Shown here one piece after another: positions 50,899 to 59,571 of a stretch of 64,000 bases of DNA. The notes under the pieces were generated by a model, which had not been told where the DNA came from, made no database searches, and saw only the letters and a program-made list of their open reading frames with translations. Within the stretch, counting starts at the first letter, position 1; every line of letters begins with the position of its first letter. Origin of the DNA: Leucobacter sp. UCMA 4100 (lineage in GTDB: Bacteria > Actinomycetota > Actinomycetes > Actinomycetales > Microbacteriaceae); contig NZ_JAFEUS010000002.1 of NCBI RefSeq assembly GCF_027853335.1, positions 950,514 to 1,014,513 on the forward strand. The letters run 5' to 3'. Both the position numbers and the translations under genes were made by a program.

Positions 50899-53800
50899 CT
50901 AGTGGTCAACCTCGACGACGAGCACGAGATCGCCAGCCTCAACCGAGCGAGTACCCGTGAACGCGAGACGGGTGACGGTGCCGGTCACGTTCGCGGTGAT
51001 CGCGGCCTCCATCTTCATGGCCTCGATTGTCGCGACGGGCTGACCCGCAGCAACCTGATCGCCGACGGCAACGCGCTGCGTGACCGAGCCCGCGAAGGGG
51101 GCCGCCACGTGCTGCGGGTCGGTGCGATCGGCCTTCTCTGCCAGGGCAACCTCGACCTTGATCGACTCGTCCTTCACGTACACCGGACGAACCTGGCCGT
51201 TGACGCGCACCATGACCGAGCGCACGCCCTTCTCGTCGGCCTCGCCGATCGCTTCAAGGCCCACGAACAGTCGCACGCCACGCTCGAGGTCGATCACGTG
51301 CTCTTCGCCCGGGATGAGCCCGTAGAGGTAATCGTTGGTCTCAAGAATCGAGAGATCACCGTACTGGTCGCGGGCGTCGAGGTACTGCTTCGTCGGCGCC
51401 GGGAAGAGCAGTCGGTTGAGCGCGCGGCGGCGCGTGGTGCCCGACTCTGCGAGGGCCTGCTCGTCTTCGGCCGACACCTCGGCCTCTGAGAGCTTCACCG
51501 AGCGCCCCTCAAGTACCTTCGAGCGGAATGGCTCAGGCCACCCGCCAGGCAGGTCGCCGAGTTCGCCGGCCATGAAGCCAACGACCGAATCGGGAATGTC
51601 GTAGCTGCCGGGGTTCTGCTCGAAGTCGGCAGGATCGGCGTCGACCGCAACGAGATGCAGGGCGAGGTCGCCCACGACCTTCGACGACGGTGTCACCTTG
51701 GGCACGCGGCCCAGGATGCGGTTCGCCGCCGCGTACATGTCTTCGATCTTCTCGAAGTGGTCGGCGAGGCCCAGTGCGATCGCCTGCTGGCGCAGGTTCG
51801 AGAGCTGACCACCGGGAATCTCGTGCGTGTAGACCCGACCCGTGGGCCCGGGCAGACCCGACTCGAAGGGTGCGTACATGTTGCGCACCGCATCCCAGTA
51901 CGGCTCGAGGGCGAGCACGTTGTCGGCGTTCAGGCCCGTGTCACGCTCGGTGTTGGCGAGCGCCGCGACGAGGGCCGAGAGCGAAGGCTGGCTCGTGCCG
52001 CCCGAAAGCGGTGCGCTCGCAACGTCAACCGCGTCAACGCCAGCGGCCGAGGCCGCGAGCAGGGTCGCGAGCTGGCCACCGGGGGTATCGTGCGTGTGCA
52101 GGTGCACAGGCAGGTCGAAACGCTCGCGCAACGCGGTGACGAGCTTCGCGGCAGCGGCTGGACGCAAGAGGCCCGCCATGTCTTTGATCGCGAGTACGTG
52201 TGCGCCAGCGTCAACGATCTGCTCGGCAAGCTTCAGGTAGTAATCGAGCGTGTACAGATCTTCAGCCGGGTCGAGCAGGTTGCCGGTGTAGCACAGCGCC
52301 ACCTCGGCGACCGTGTTGCCGGTCTCGCGCACCGCGTCGATCGCGACGCGCATCTGCTCGACGTCGTTGAGCGCGTCAAAGATGCGGAAGATATCAACGC
52401 CGGTCTCTGCCGCCTCCTGCACGAAGGCGCGGGCTACCTTGGCCGGGTATGGCGTGTAGCCGACGGTGTTCTGGCCGCGCAACAGCATCTGGATCGCGAT
52501 ATTTGGCATTTCTTCGCGGATCTTCGCGAGTCGCTCCCAGGGATCCTCTCCCAAGAATCGGAGGGCCACGTCGTACGTCGCGCCGCCCCAGGCCTCGACC
52601 GAGAGCAGCTCAGGGGTGAGCATCGCGATGTGCGGGGCCACCGCCGTCAGGTCGCGGGTGCGCACGCGGGTCGCGAGAATCGACTGGTGTGCGTCGCGGA
52701 AGGTCGTTTCGGTGACCGCGAGTTCCTTCTGCTCACGAAGCGCCTTCGCGAATCCCTCGGGACCGAGCTTTTCGAGACGCTGGCGCGAGCCAGGCTGAAT
52801 GTCGGCGTTCGTGTCGATGATGGGCAGCTTGTCGGCAACCTGCAGGCGCGTCGGGCGCTCACCGTTCGGCTTGTTGACCGTCGTGTTGGCGACGTACTGC
52901 AGAATCTTCGAAGCGCGGTCTTGCGGGCGGTTGAGGCTCAGCAGCTCGGGGCGCTCTTCAATGAAGGCGGTCGAGACGTCGCCGGCGCGAAACTCTTCGT
53001 CGTCGAGCACGGCCATGAGGAACGGGATGTTCGTCGCGACGCCGCGAATGCGGAACTCGGCGAGGGCGCGGCGCTGACGGGTAACCGCCTGCTGGTAGTC
53101 GCGGCCGCGGCTCGTGAGCTTGGCGAGCATCGAGTCGAAGTGGGGGCTGATTTGCGAGCCGGGGTTGATCGTGCCGCCGTCGAGACGCACGCCGCCGCCG
53201 CCCGGTGAGCGGTAGGCAGTGATGCGGCCGAGGTCGGGGCGGAACCCGTCGGCGGGATCTTCGGTCGTGATGCGGCACTGCAGTGCGGCGCCGTGCATCT
53301 TGATCTTGTCTTGCGTGAGCCCGAGCTCTTCGAGCGATGAGCCAGACGCGATGAGCATCTGCGCCTGCACGAGGTCGATGTCGGTGATCTCTTCGGTCAC
53401 GGTGTGCTCAACCTGAATGCGCGGGTTCATCTCGATGAACACGTGCTCGCCCTTACGATCGCCCTCGGTGTCGAGCAAGAACTCGACGGTGCCGGCGTTC
53501 TCGTAGCCGATCGAGCGTGCGAACGCGACGGCGTCGCGAGTGAGTTCGTCGCGCTTCTCCTGCGAGATGTTGGGAGCGGGTGCGATCTCGACAACCTTCT
53601 GGTGGCGACGCTGCACCGAGCAGTCACGCTCGAAGAGGTGCACCGTCTCGCCCGAGCGATCGGCGAGTACCTGCACCTCGATGTGACGTGGGCGAAGCAC
53701 CGCCTGCTCGATGAACATGGTGGGGTCGCCAAAGGCGCTGTCGGCCTCACGCATTGCGCTCTCGAGCGCCTCGCGCAAGAGTTCTGGCTTCTCGACGCGA

Positions 53801-54306
53801 CGCATGCCGCGGCCGCCGCCGCCCGCTACCGCCTTCGCGAAGAGCGGGTACCCGATCTCTTCGGCGCCCTTCATGAGCGCCTCAATGTCGGTCGTCGGTG
53901 GGGTCGATTTCAAGACCGGAACGCCGGCATCAATCGCGTGGTTCTTCGCCGCAACCTTGTTGCCGGCCATCTCGAGTGCCTCTTTGCTCGGCCCGATGAA
54001 CGTGATGCCAGCGTCGCGCGCAGCCTCTGCGAGGTGCGGGTTTTCTGAGAGAAAACCGTAGCCGGGGTAAATGGCGTCAGCGCCAGATTCCTTCGCCACG
54101 CGAATGATCTCGTCAACGTCGAGGTATGCCCGAACCGGGTGCCCAACCGTACCGATCTGGTACGCCTCGTCAGCCTTTAAGCGGTGAAGCGAGTTCCTGT
54201 CTTCATAGGGAAAGACGGCAACCGTGCGCGCCCCCAACTCGTATGCCGCGCGAAATGCCCGAATGGCGATCTCGCCACGGTTCGCTACCAGTACCTTTTT
54301 GAACAT
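50899..54306 (-). CDS. pyc: Pyruvate carboxylase
   Basis: 1135 residues, full length. Residues 1-450 are the biotin carboxylase (KKVLVANRGEIAIRAFRAAY, GGGGRGMRRV), residues about 500-820 the pyruvate carboxyltransferase barrel (AQMRVAID-type core, FDLPVHLHTHDTPGGQL), and the last 80 the biotinyl carrier with IEAMKMEAAI. AGAGAGG precedes the ATG by 6 bases. It makes oxaloacetate from pyruvate, replenishing the TCA cycle. Confidence 0.97.
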   Translation of the reverse strand: MFKKVLVANRGEIAIRAFRAAYELGARTVAVFPYEDRNSLHRLKADEAYQIGTVGHPVRAYLDVDEIIRVAKESGADAIYPGYGFLSENPHLAEAARDAGITFIGPSKEALEMAGNKVAAKNHAIDAGVPVLKSTPPTTDIEALMKGAEEIGYPLFAKAVAGGGGRGMRRVEKPELLREALESAMREADSAFGDPTMFIEQAVLRPRHIEVQVLADRSGETVHLFERDCSVQRRHQKVVEIAPAPNISQEKRDELTRDAVAFARSIGYENAGTVEFLLDTEGDRKGEHVFIEMNPRIQVEHTVTEEITDIDLVQAQMLIASGSSLEELGLTQDKIKMHGAALQCRITTEDPADGFRPDLGRITAYRSPGGGGVRLDGGTINPGSQISPHFDSMLAKLTSRGRDYQQAVTRQRRALAEFRIRGVATNIPFLMAVLDDEEFRAGDVSTAFIEERPELLSLNRPQDRASKILQYVANTTVNKPNGERPTRLQVADKLPIIDTNADIQPGSRQRLEKLGPEGFAKALREQKELAVTETTFRDAHQSILATRVRTRDLTAVAPHIAMLTPELLSVEAWGGATYDVALRFLGEDPWERLAKIREEMPNIAIQMLLRGQNTVGYTPYPAKVARAFVQEAAETGVDIFRIFDALNDVEQMRVAIDAVRETGNTVAEVALCYTGNLLDPAEDLYTLDYYLKLAEQIVDAGAHVLAIKDMAGLLRPAAAAKLVTALRERFDLPVHLHTHDTPGGQLATLLAASAAGVDAVDVASAPLSGGTSQPSLSALVAALANTERDTGLNADNVLALEPYWDAVRNMYAPFESGLPGPTGRVYTHEIPGGQLSNLRQQAIALGLADHFEKIEDMYAAANRILGRVPKVTPSSKVVGDLALHLVAVDADPADFEQNPGSYDIPDSVVGFMAGELGDLPGGWPEPFRSKVLEGRSVKLSEAEVSAEDEQALAESGTTRRRALNRLLFPAPTKQYLDARDQYGDLSILETNDYLYGLIPGEEHVIDLERGVRLFVGLEAIGEADEKGVRSVMVRVNGQVRPVYVKDESIKVEVALAEKADRTDPQHVAAPFAGSVTQRVAVGDQVAAGQPVATIEAMKMEAAITANVTGTVTRLAFTGTRSVEAGDLVLVVEVDH

Positions 54307-54362
54307 GTTGTGCCTCTCTGCAACACCAGGTCTTGTGGACCGCTAATGGTTGACCACTGCCT

Positions 54363-54368
54363 ATAGTA
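54363..54368 (-). promoter_or_regulatory. -10 element TACTAT of pyc
   Basis: On the minus strand TACTAT lies about 57 bases before the pyc start, with TTGCGC 15 bases upstream as a weak -35. Confidence 0.4.
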
Positions 54369-54457
54369 TGCGAAAACCGTATAGCGCAAACACCCGAAGA
54401 ACCACATTGTTGAAACCGTCAATGTTTGTTGTACGGTGTGCCCCACAATCAACAAAA

Positions 54458-54494
54458 GGGCCCGGAGGCCCAAAAACCGGGCTTCACCGGGCCC
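54458..54494 (-). terminator. Terminator of the siderophore transport operon
   Basis: On the minus strand GGGCCCGG and CCGGGCCC (exact 8-base arms, inner GCCCGG/GGGCC pairing) are followed by TTTTGTTG, about 90 bases after the last gene of the operon. Confidence 0.65.
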
Positions 54495-54525
54495 ACAGAA
54501 GTCGCTCTTCGGAGACTCATTGGCG

Positions 54526-54548
54526 GCGGATCTCGCGGCCCGATCCGC
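54526..54548. repeat. Compact GCGGATC/GATCCGC hairpin after the siderophore operon
   Basis: GCGGATC (54526-54532) and GATCCGC (54542-54548) with a 9-base loop, 36 bases after the last stop codon. Another instance of the recurring word in a gene-end gap. Confidence 0.5.
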
Positions 54549-54583
54549 ACGCAATTTCAAGCGCGCGAACCGAGCCGCGGCAC

Positions 54584-55255
54584 TCACGCGGCGGGCTCTG
54601 CGAGCCAGCGCATCATGCGGTACATGAGCTGCGTTGCGCCAGGCATGAAGCCCGAACCGTGGTGGTACGAGGCGTCCATCGTGCTCACGATGAGCTCGCT
54701 CGCAAACGTCGCATCGTCGTAGTAGAGCACCGTGTTCGGGTGCCCCGGCAGGGCACGGTAGCCGAGGCCCCACGGGTCGACCTCCTGCGGAGGGTTCGCG
54801 ACCGGCTCGAGCGAGACGAGGGGCACCGCAGCCTCGGGGTGATCGAGCACGCCGTGGTAGTGCCAGTGCACCGAGCGCTCGCTGAGGTAGCGCCACACCG
54901 GGTGATCCTGGTTGCGTGAGCGCCTGCCCACGTCTTCGCCCACGCGCCATGCCCAGAAGTTCGTTCCGCGAACGGTCTCGGTGGTGCCGGGAAGCCACTC
55001 GCCCACCCGATTCACGCCGTCGATGTACACGCGGGTGCCGGGGCGGTCGAGAAATTCGAGCACGTGCGGGGTGACCCGTTCAAGCACGCTCTCGTGCAGC
55101 CGGGATGACACGTAGAGGGCGTCGACCTCGTCAAGCTGGCCCGCCGTGAGGCCGGGCCCGTAGAGATCAACGAGATCGTTCGCGATCACCGCGGGGTCTT
55201 GCAGCGTCGCCTCGTGAAAGAAGGTTGCTCCGTGAAGAAAACCGGTGCGCCTCAT
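54584..55255 (-). CDS. Unknown protein B of the siderophore operon (ThuA/GATase1-like alpha/beta fold?)
   Basis: 223 residues, not confidently recognised. No signal peptide or membrane segment. An alternating strand-helix pattern is visible: VDALYVSSRL, RVYIDGVNRVGEWL, TVLYYDDATFASELIVSTM. It shares the motif HPVWR with the next gene upstream (HPIWR) and a similar Asp-x-x-Y/V-SS segment, suggesting the two are distant paralogues of a ThuA or glutamine-amidotransferase-like fold. ATG overlaps the upstream stop (ATGA). It is the last gene of an IdeR-boxed operon for iron-siderophore uptake. A role in intracellular release or modification of the siderophore is the obvious guess, unproven. Confidence 0.75.
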   Translation of the reverse strand: MRRTGFLHGATFFHEATLQDPAVIANDLVDLYGPGLTAGQLDEVDALYVSSRLHESVLERVTPHVLEFLDRPGTRVYIDGVNRVGEWLPGTTETVRGTNFWAWRVGEDVGRRSRNQDHPVWRYLSERSVHWHYHGVLDHPEAAVPLVSLEPVANPPQEVDPWGLGYRALPGHPNTVLYYDDATFASELIVSTMDASYHHGSGFMPGATQLMYRMMRWLAEPAA

Positions 55256-55911
55256 CGTTCATCTCCTGTCGTCTGGGGCTCGGGTGCCTCGGCAAGGTAC
55301 ACCCTCGACTGCTCGCCGAGCCTGGTTTCGACCGAGTCGGTCATCGAAAACGCCGTCAGGTCGTTGCCCGCGTGCACGATGACCTCGCCCAGGCCCAGCG
55401 GGTAGCTGATGTCGACGGGCAGACGGCCAGGGCCAATGCCAGTGATGATCGTGCTGTGCTCCGGCAGACCGGCGAGATAGCCGCGAGCGTAAAAGCCCGC
55501 GACCCCGATGCGCGCGAGGGTCTCAAACGTGTGATCGCCCGGAACTCCGGTTTGGAAGAGCAGCTCGGTGCGGTCGATGTCTCGCCAGATCGGGTGCTCA
55601 TCACACGCGGTGAGCCAGAGGTCTCGCGGGGTGTGAAACTCCATCTTGCGAAACTCAGGCTCGCCGTCGACGATGCGCAGCACCGGGTGACCGTTCACGA
55701 GCATGCGCCCGCCCCCGCGCACCCAATCGCTCAGGAGCGGTCGGTGCGAGGCGAGAAAGCGGCGGTCGCAGCCGCTACTCACGACGAGACCACGCGTCTC
55801 ATCGAGATCGAGGTCGGGCAGGTCGTACACGTCGCGAAACGAGTGCTCGCTGGTCGTGCCGGGCCGATTCGGCGCAGGCACATGCCCCGTGAGGGTTACC
55901 ACTCGGGTCAT
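55252..55911 (-). CDS. Unknown protein A of the siderophore operon (ThuA/GATase1-like alpha/beta fold?)
   Basis: 219 residues, not confidently recognised. Segments LVVSSGCDRRFLASHRPLLS, DWVRGGGRMLVNGHPVL and GEVIVHAGNDLTAF look like the beta-alpha-beta core of ThuA/class I amidotransferase-like folds; a Cys lies in the SSGCD segment, near where the nucleophile sits in that fold. The motif HPIWRDI matches protein B. No export signal, so cytoplasmic. It overlaps both neighbours by four bases (ATGA), so expression is tied to the ATPase gene. Function unknown. Confidence 0.75.
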   Translation of the reverse strand: MTRVVTLTGHVPAPNRPGTTSEHSFRDVYDLPDLDLDETRGLVVSSGCDRRFLASHRPLLSDWVRGGGRMLVNGHPVLRIVDGEPEFRKMEFHTPRDLWLTACDEHPIWRDIDRTELLFQTGVPGDHTFETLARIGVAGFYARGYLAGLPEHSTIITGIGPGRLPVDISYPLGLGEVIVHAGNDLTAFSMTDSVETRLGEQSRVYLAEAPEPQTTGDER

Positions 55912-56696
55912 GATTCGTGGCTTCCTTTCGTCAGCAGATCGGGCGCCACGACGGTGCGCGGCCCCGTTTCAAACAACACCTCGGCCGTCTTGACCGGGGT
56001 CTGGTAGAGCTCGCTCAGACGTTCGGCCGTGAGCAGCCCCTGGGTCTCGTCAAACCTCACGTCGCGATCCATGAGCAGGGTGCGCTGCGAGACGTGCAGC
56101 GCGTGCGTCGGATCGTGCGTCGTGAACAGCACACTCATGCCCTCACTCGCGAGGTCACGCATCACGGTGAGCACGCGGCGCTGGTTGCGCAGATCGAGCG
56201 CGCTCGTCGGCTCGTCGAGAATGAGTAGGCCAGGCTCGCACACGAGCGCCCTGGCCATGAGCACGAGCTGGCGCTGGCCACCAGAGAGCGCCCGAAAGGG
56301 GCGGTCGCCATACTCGGCGAGGCCCACCCGTTCGAGCGCCGCCCAGGCCGCATCGCGGTCGCTCGCCGAGGGGCTCGACCACGCACGCACCTTGCGCGCA
56401 CGCCCCATCACGACCATCTCGTGGGCGCTAAACGGGTGCTCGGCAGAGTGCGTTTGCGGCACGTAGCCGATCTCGGTTTGCCGCGAGAGGTTGCCCTCGC
56501 GGGGCTCCCGAACGCCCGCGAGGCAGGTGAGCAGGGTCGTCTTGCCGCGGGCGTTGGGGCCCAGCACGGCGACGATCTCGCCGGGATCCACAGCAAATGT
56601 CAGGTCGCGAAAAAGCCAGTCGCTGCCCGGATAATGAAAGCCGATGCCGCGCGCCGCGAGTCTCGCTGGTGCGGCCTCCTGCGTCAGATTATGCAA
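55908..56696 (-). CDS. Iron-siderophore ABC transporter ATP-binding protein (FepC-like)
   Basis: 262 residues. Walker A is GPNARGKTT (a slight variant of GPNGAGKST but with the key GK-T), signature LSGGQRQLVLMARAL and Walker B LLILDEPTSALDLRNQ; the QTHSAEHPFSAHEMVVMGR stretch is typical of FecE/FepC proteins. It powers the FecCD-type permease. Start overlaps the permease stop by 8 bases. Confidence 0.93.
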   Translation of the reverse strand: MHNLTQEAAPARLAARGIGFHYPGSDWLFRDLTFAVDPGEIVAVLGPNARGKTTLLTCLAGVREPREGNLSRQTEIGYVPQTHSAEHPFSAHEMVVMGRARKVRAWSSPSASDRDAAWAALERVGLAEYGDRPFRALSGGQRQLVLMARALVCEPGLLILDEPTSALDLRNQRRVLTVMRDLASEGMSVLFTTHDPTHALHVSQRTLLMDRDVRFDETQGLLTAERLSELYQTPVKTAEVLFETGPRTVVAPDLLTKGSHES

Positions 56697-57792
56697 GGGT
56701 GCGACCCCCTCGCGTGCGCTGAATGAGTACCGTCACGAACACCGGCGCACCGATGACCGCGGTGAGAATACCGACGGGCACCTCGACCTCTGAGAGGGTG
56801 CGCGCGAGGGTGTCCATGCCGAGCACGTACACGCCGCCCAAGAGCGCCGACGCAGGGATGAGAACGCGGTGGTCGGGCCCAATAATGAGCCTCACGAGAT
56901 GCGGAATCACGAGACCGACCCAGCCGATCACGCCAGCGACCGCGACCGTCGCAGCGGTGAGCAGGGCAACGGCCACGATGAGCAGCCCGCGCAGCCGCCC
57001 GGGATTGAGCCCCAAAGCCTGCGCTTCTTCGTCGCCGAGCGAGAGCACGTTGATGCGCCACCTCAGCGCCATGACCAACACGAGCCCCACGAACACGGGC
57101 ACCGTGAGCAGCAGCAGCTTGCCCCAGCTCGCCGACGCGAACGAGCCCATGAGCCAGAACGTGATCGACGGAAGCGTCGTGTACGGATCGGCGAGGTACG
57201 TCACGAGCGACACGAGGGCGTTGAAGAACGCGGCCACGACGATGCCGCCCAGCACGATCGTGAGCACGGGAGAACCGGTGCGGATCTTGCCGAGCGCCAT
57301 CACGAGCACGGCGGCCAACAGCCCAAACACGAAAGCGCCGCCCATGAGCATCAGGCCTCCGCCACCAATGAGAATGGCGAGCACCCCGCCGAACGAGGCC
57401 GCCGACGAGACGCCAATCACGTCAGGCGAGACGAGCGGGTTGCGGAAAAGTGCCTGCAGCACCGCGCCAGAGACTGAGAGCGCCGCACCCACGAGCACCG
57501 CGGTGAGCACGCGCGGGGCGCGAATGAGGGTGACGGCGGTGTGCGCCTTGTCATCCCACGTCACCGGAATGCCCGTGAAGCCGAGTTCGTGCAGCGAGAT
57601 GCCGATCACGTCTGCAGGCGCGACATACAGGCGACCGAGCCCGAGCGAAACCACGACGAGCACGAGCAAAGCAAGCGCGAGCGCGGCGGTGAACCAGCGG
57701 TCACGGCGACCGCCGCGCTCGACGGCCCGGGCAGCGTTCACGCCCGAAGCCGTCGAACCTGGTGTGCCGGTGTTAGTTGCTGACGACAGCAT
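56689..57792 (-). CDS. Iron-siderophore ABC transporter permease (FecCD family)
   Basis: 367 residues from ATG 57792, overlapping the end of the substrate-binding gene by 20 bases. About nine or ten helices, with RAPRVLTAVLVGAALSVSGA and NPLVSPDVIGVSSAASFGGV near the start and GVIGWVGLVIPHLVRLIIGP later, all diagnostic of FecCD permeases. It carries iron-loaded siderophore across the cytoplasmic membrane. Confidence 0.93.
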   Translation of the reverse strand: MLSSATNTGTPGSTASGVNAARAVERGGRRDRWFTAALALALLVLVVVSLGLGRLYVAPADVIGISLHELGFTGIPVTWDDKAHTAVTLIRAPRVLTAVLVGAALSVSGAVLQALFRNPLVSPDVIGVSSAASFGGVLAILIGGGGLMLMGGAFVFGLLAAVLVMALGKIRTGSPVLTIVLGGIVVAAFFNALVSLVTYLADPYTTLPSITFWLMGSFASASWGKLLLLTVPVFVGLVLVMALRWRINVLSLGDEEAQALGLNPGRLRGLLIVAVALLTAATVAVAGVIGWVGLVIPHLVRLIIGPDHRVLIPASALLGGVYVLGMDTLARTLSEVEVPVGILTAVIGAPVFVTVLIQRTRGGRTLA

Positions 57793-58900
57793 AGTGCGCA
57801 CTCTGCTCATTGATGTCGGTGCGCAGCACCAAATCAATGTCTTCCTGAGTGAGCTCATAGTTGTAGAGGAACGAGATCTGCTGCTTCATTTCAGCGGTCA
57901 GGTCGACCTCGAACTCACCCGGGTAGGCGAGCGCCGCAACCCAGTTCCAGAACAGTGGCGACTCCGCGCTCGGCACCTGCCAGCGGTACACGCCAAGCGG
58001 TGCACGGTAGACGCGCTTGTTCTTCACCGCCGAAACGTTCGCGAAACGATCATCGGCGTAGACATCTTCGGGCGTCGCCTCATCGAAGGCCGAGAGGAAA
58101 ATGATCTCGGGGTCCCAGTCGAGAATCTGCTCGGCGCTCGCGACGCCCTCAGAAACCTGTGCGTTCTCGGCGACGTTCGTGAGGCCCGTGAGGTCAAAGA
58201 CGTACTGCGCGTAGTCTGACCCCGTCGAGACGCCGAGCCCGGTGTCGTTGTACGAGAGGCTCAGCGCGCGCGGCGACTTCGCGCCCAACGACTCAACCTG
58301 CTTCGTCACGTCAGCTGCCTCGGTGTGCATCCAATCGATCATCTCGGTAGCACGATCGCTCTTGCCAATGAGATCGCCGAACAACGTGATCCACGTCTCA
58401 AGGTCTTCCTGCGTGCCGTACTCGAGGCCGACGAGCGACATGCCAGCATCTTCGATCGGGGCGGTGAAGTCGTCGCCCAAGTAGCCCCACTGCACGACGA
58501 GGTCGGGGTCGAGCGTCAGAATCTCTTCCATGTTGGGCACGAAGTCGCGCCCCGAGATGACCGGAGTCGTTACCGACTCAGGGAAAATCTTGCTGATGAT
58601 GCCGAGCTTGTTGGCGTCGAGCAGCGACTGGTTAATGCCAACGATGCGATCCCACGAGCCATCAACGGCCGCGATAATCGCGGGGGCGGGAATGACAGCC
58701 GAGGCGATCGTCTCAGCGGGCGCGTCAAGCGTCACCTCTTTGCCGCGCTGATCGGTCACGGTAATGCTCGTGCCCGATGATGTGTCGCCCTTCTGAGCAG
58801 CACCCCCGTCTGTGCTCTGCGCGCAGCCGAGCAGCAAGCTGCCGGCAGCAACGGTGGCCGCCGCGGTCGCGACGGTACGAGCGAGTAACCCACTTCGCAT
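57773..58900 (-). CDS. Iron-siderophore ABC transporter substrate-binding lipoprotein
   Basis: 375 residues from ATG 58900, AGGAG eight bases upstream. Lipoprotein signal ends GSLLLGC. The periplasmic-binding fold of FepB/FecB type is seen in VTLDAPAETIASAVIPAPAI, SGRDFVPNMEEILTLDPDLV, and the late RVYRAPLGVYRWQVPSAES. It is the first gene of a five-gene operon under an IdeR/DtxR box, so it captures an iron-siderophore complex. Confidence 0.92.
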   Translation of the reverse strand: MRSGLLARTVATAAATVAAGSLLLGCAQSTDGGAAQKGDTSSGTSITVTDQRGKEVTLDAPAETIASAVIPAPAIIAAVDGSWDRIVGINQSLLDANKLGIISKIFPESVTTPVISGRDFVPNMEEILTLDPDLVVQWGYLGDDFTAPIEDAGMSLVGLEYGTQEDLETWITLFGDLIGKSDRATEMIDWMHTEAADVTKQVESLGAKSPRALSLSYNDTGLGVSTGSDYAQYVFDLTGLTNVAENAQVSEGVASAEQILDWDPEIIFLSAFDEATPEDVYADDRFANVSAVKNKRVYRAPLGVYRWQVPSAESPLFWNWVAALAYPGEFEVDLTAEMKQQISFLYNYELTQEDIDLVLRTDINEQSAHYAVVSN

Positions 58901-58952
58901 GGTTTGAACTCCTGTTATTCGTTCCACGGCGAGAACCCCTCTCGCCAACGAA

Positions 58953-58971
58953 TTAGGCTAGCCTAACCTTA
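58953..58971. promoter_or_regulatory. IdeR/DtxR-type iron box
   Basis: TTAGGCTAGCCTAACCTTA is a near-perfect 19-base match to the DtxR/IdeR operator (TWAGGTTAGSCTAACCTWA). It lies 52 bases before the siderophore-binding gene, predicting repression in iron-replete cells of all five genes including the two unknown ones. Confidence 0.85.
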
Positions 58972-59069
58972 ATTAGATCTGCTTAATTAATGCTGAGGGG
59001 TGTGCTCTGAACGAGGAGTACCGGGGGCAGGGCGGGACTCGGGGCCCGCCCTGAAGCGTGCTCTGGCGC

Positions 59070-59471
59070 TTACTCCTGAACCTCGAAGTTCAGCGAGAGC
59101 GAGTTCATGCAGTAGCGGTCGCCAGTGGGCGTTCCGAAGCCATCGGGAAAGACGTGACCCAGGTGGCCGCCACAGCGGGCGCACCGCACCTCGGTGCGCA
59201 CCATGCCGTGCGAGGTGTCTTCGATGAGCTCGACCGCCTCGGGCCGAACCGACTCATAAAAGCTCGGCCACCCGCAGTTCGAATCGAACTTCGTGCCGCT
59301 CACGAACAACTCGTTACCGCACGCCGCACAGGTGTACACACCGGCACGTTCTTCGTCGAGTAGCTCGCCCGTCCAGGCACGCTCGGTTCCCTGCTCTCGC
59401 AGCACGGCATACCGCTCTTCACCGAGCTCTTCGCGCCACTCTTCTTCTGACTTTGAAACTTCGTACGACAT
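59070..59471 (-). CDS. msrB: Peptide methionine-R-sulfoxide reductase
   Basis: 133 residues. Zinc ligands CAAC and CARC, CGWPSFYESV and the catalytic RYCMNSLSLNF are complete, so this is an active-looking selenium-free MsrB. It repairs methionine R-sulfoxide in proteins. TACTCT lies 7 bases before the ATG. Confidence 0.95.
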   Translation of the reverse strand: MSYEVSKSEEEWREELGEERYAVLREQGTERAWTGELLDEERAGVYTCAACGNELFVSGTKFDSNCGWPSFYESVRPEAVELIEDTSHGMVRTEVRCARCGGHLGHVFPDGFGTPTGDRYCMNSLSLNFEVQE

Positions 59472-59478
59472 GCCTCTC

Positions 59479-59484
59479 AGAGTA
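59479..59484 (-). promoter_or_regulatory. -10 element TACTCT of msrB, leaderless layout
   Basis: On the minus strand TACTCT ends 7 bases before the ATG, although a GAGAGG also lies in that interval, so a normal ribosome site is an alternative reading. Confidence 0.35.
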
Positions 59485-59558
59485 GCGGCGAAGCCTGATC
59501 ACGCTCTCATTTATGACGCCGTGTGACGGGCCGCGAGCCGCCCGCCGCGGGCCCCACC

Positions 59559-59564
59559 TACACT
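59559..59564 (+). promoter_or_regulatory. -10 element TACACT of the ComB-like gene, leaderless layout
   Basis: TACACT ends 7 bases before ATG 59572 with no ribosome site between, exactly as at metN. Confidence 0.45.
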
Positions 59565-59571
59565 GGTGCGC

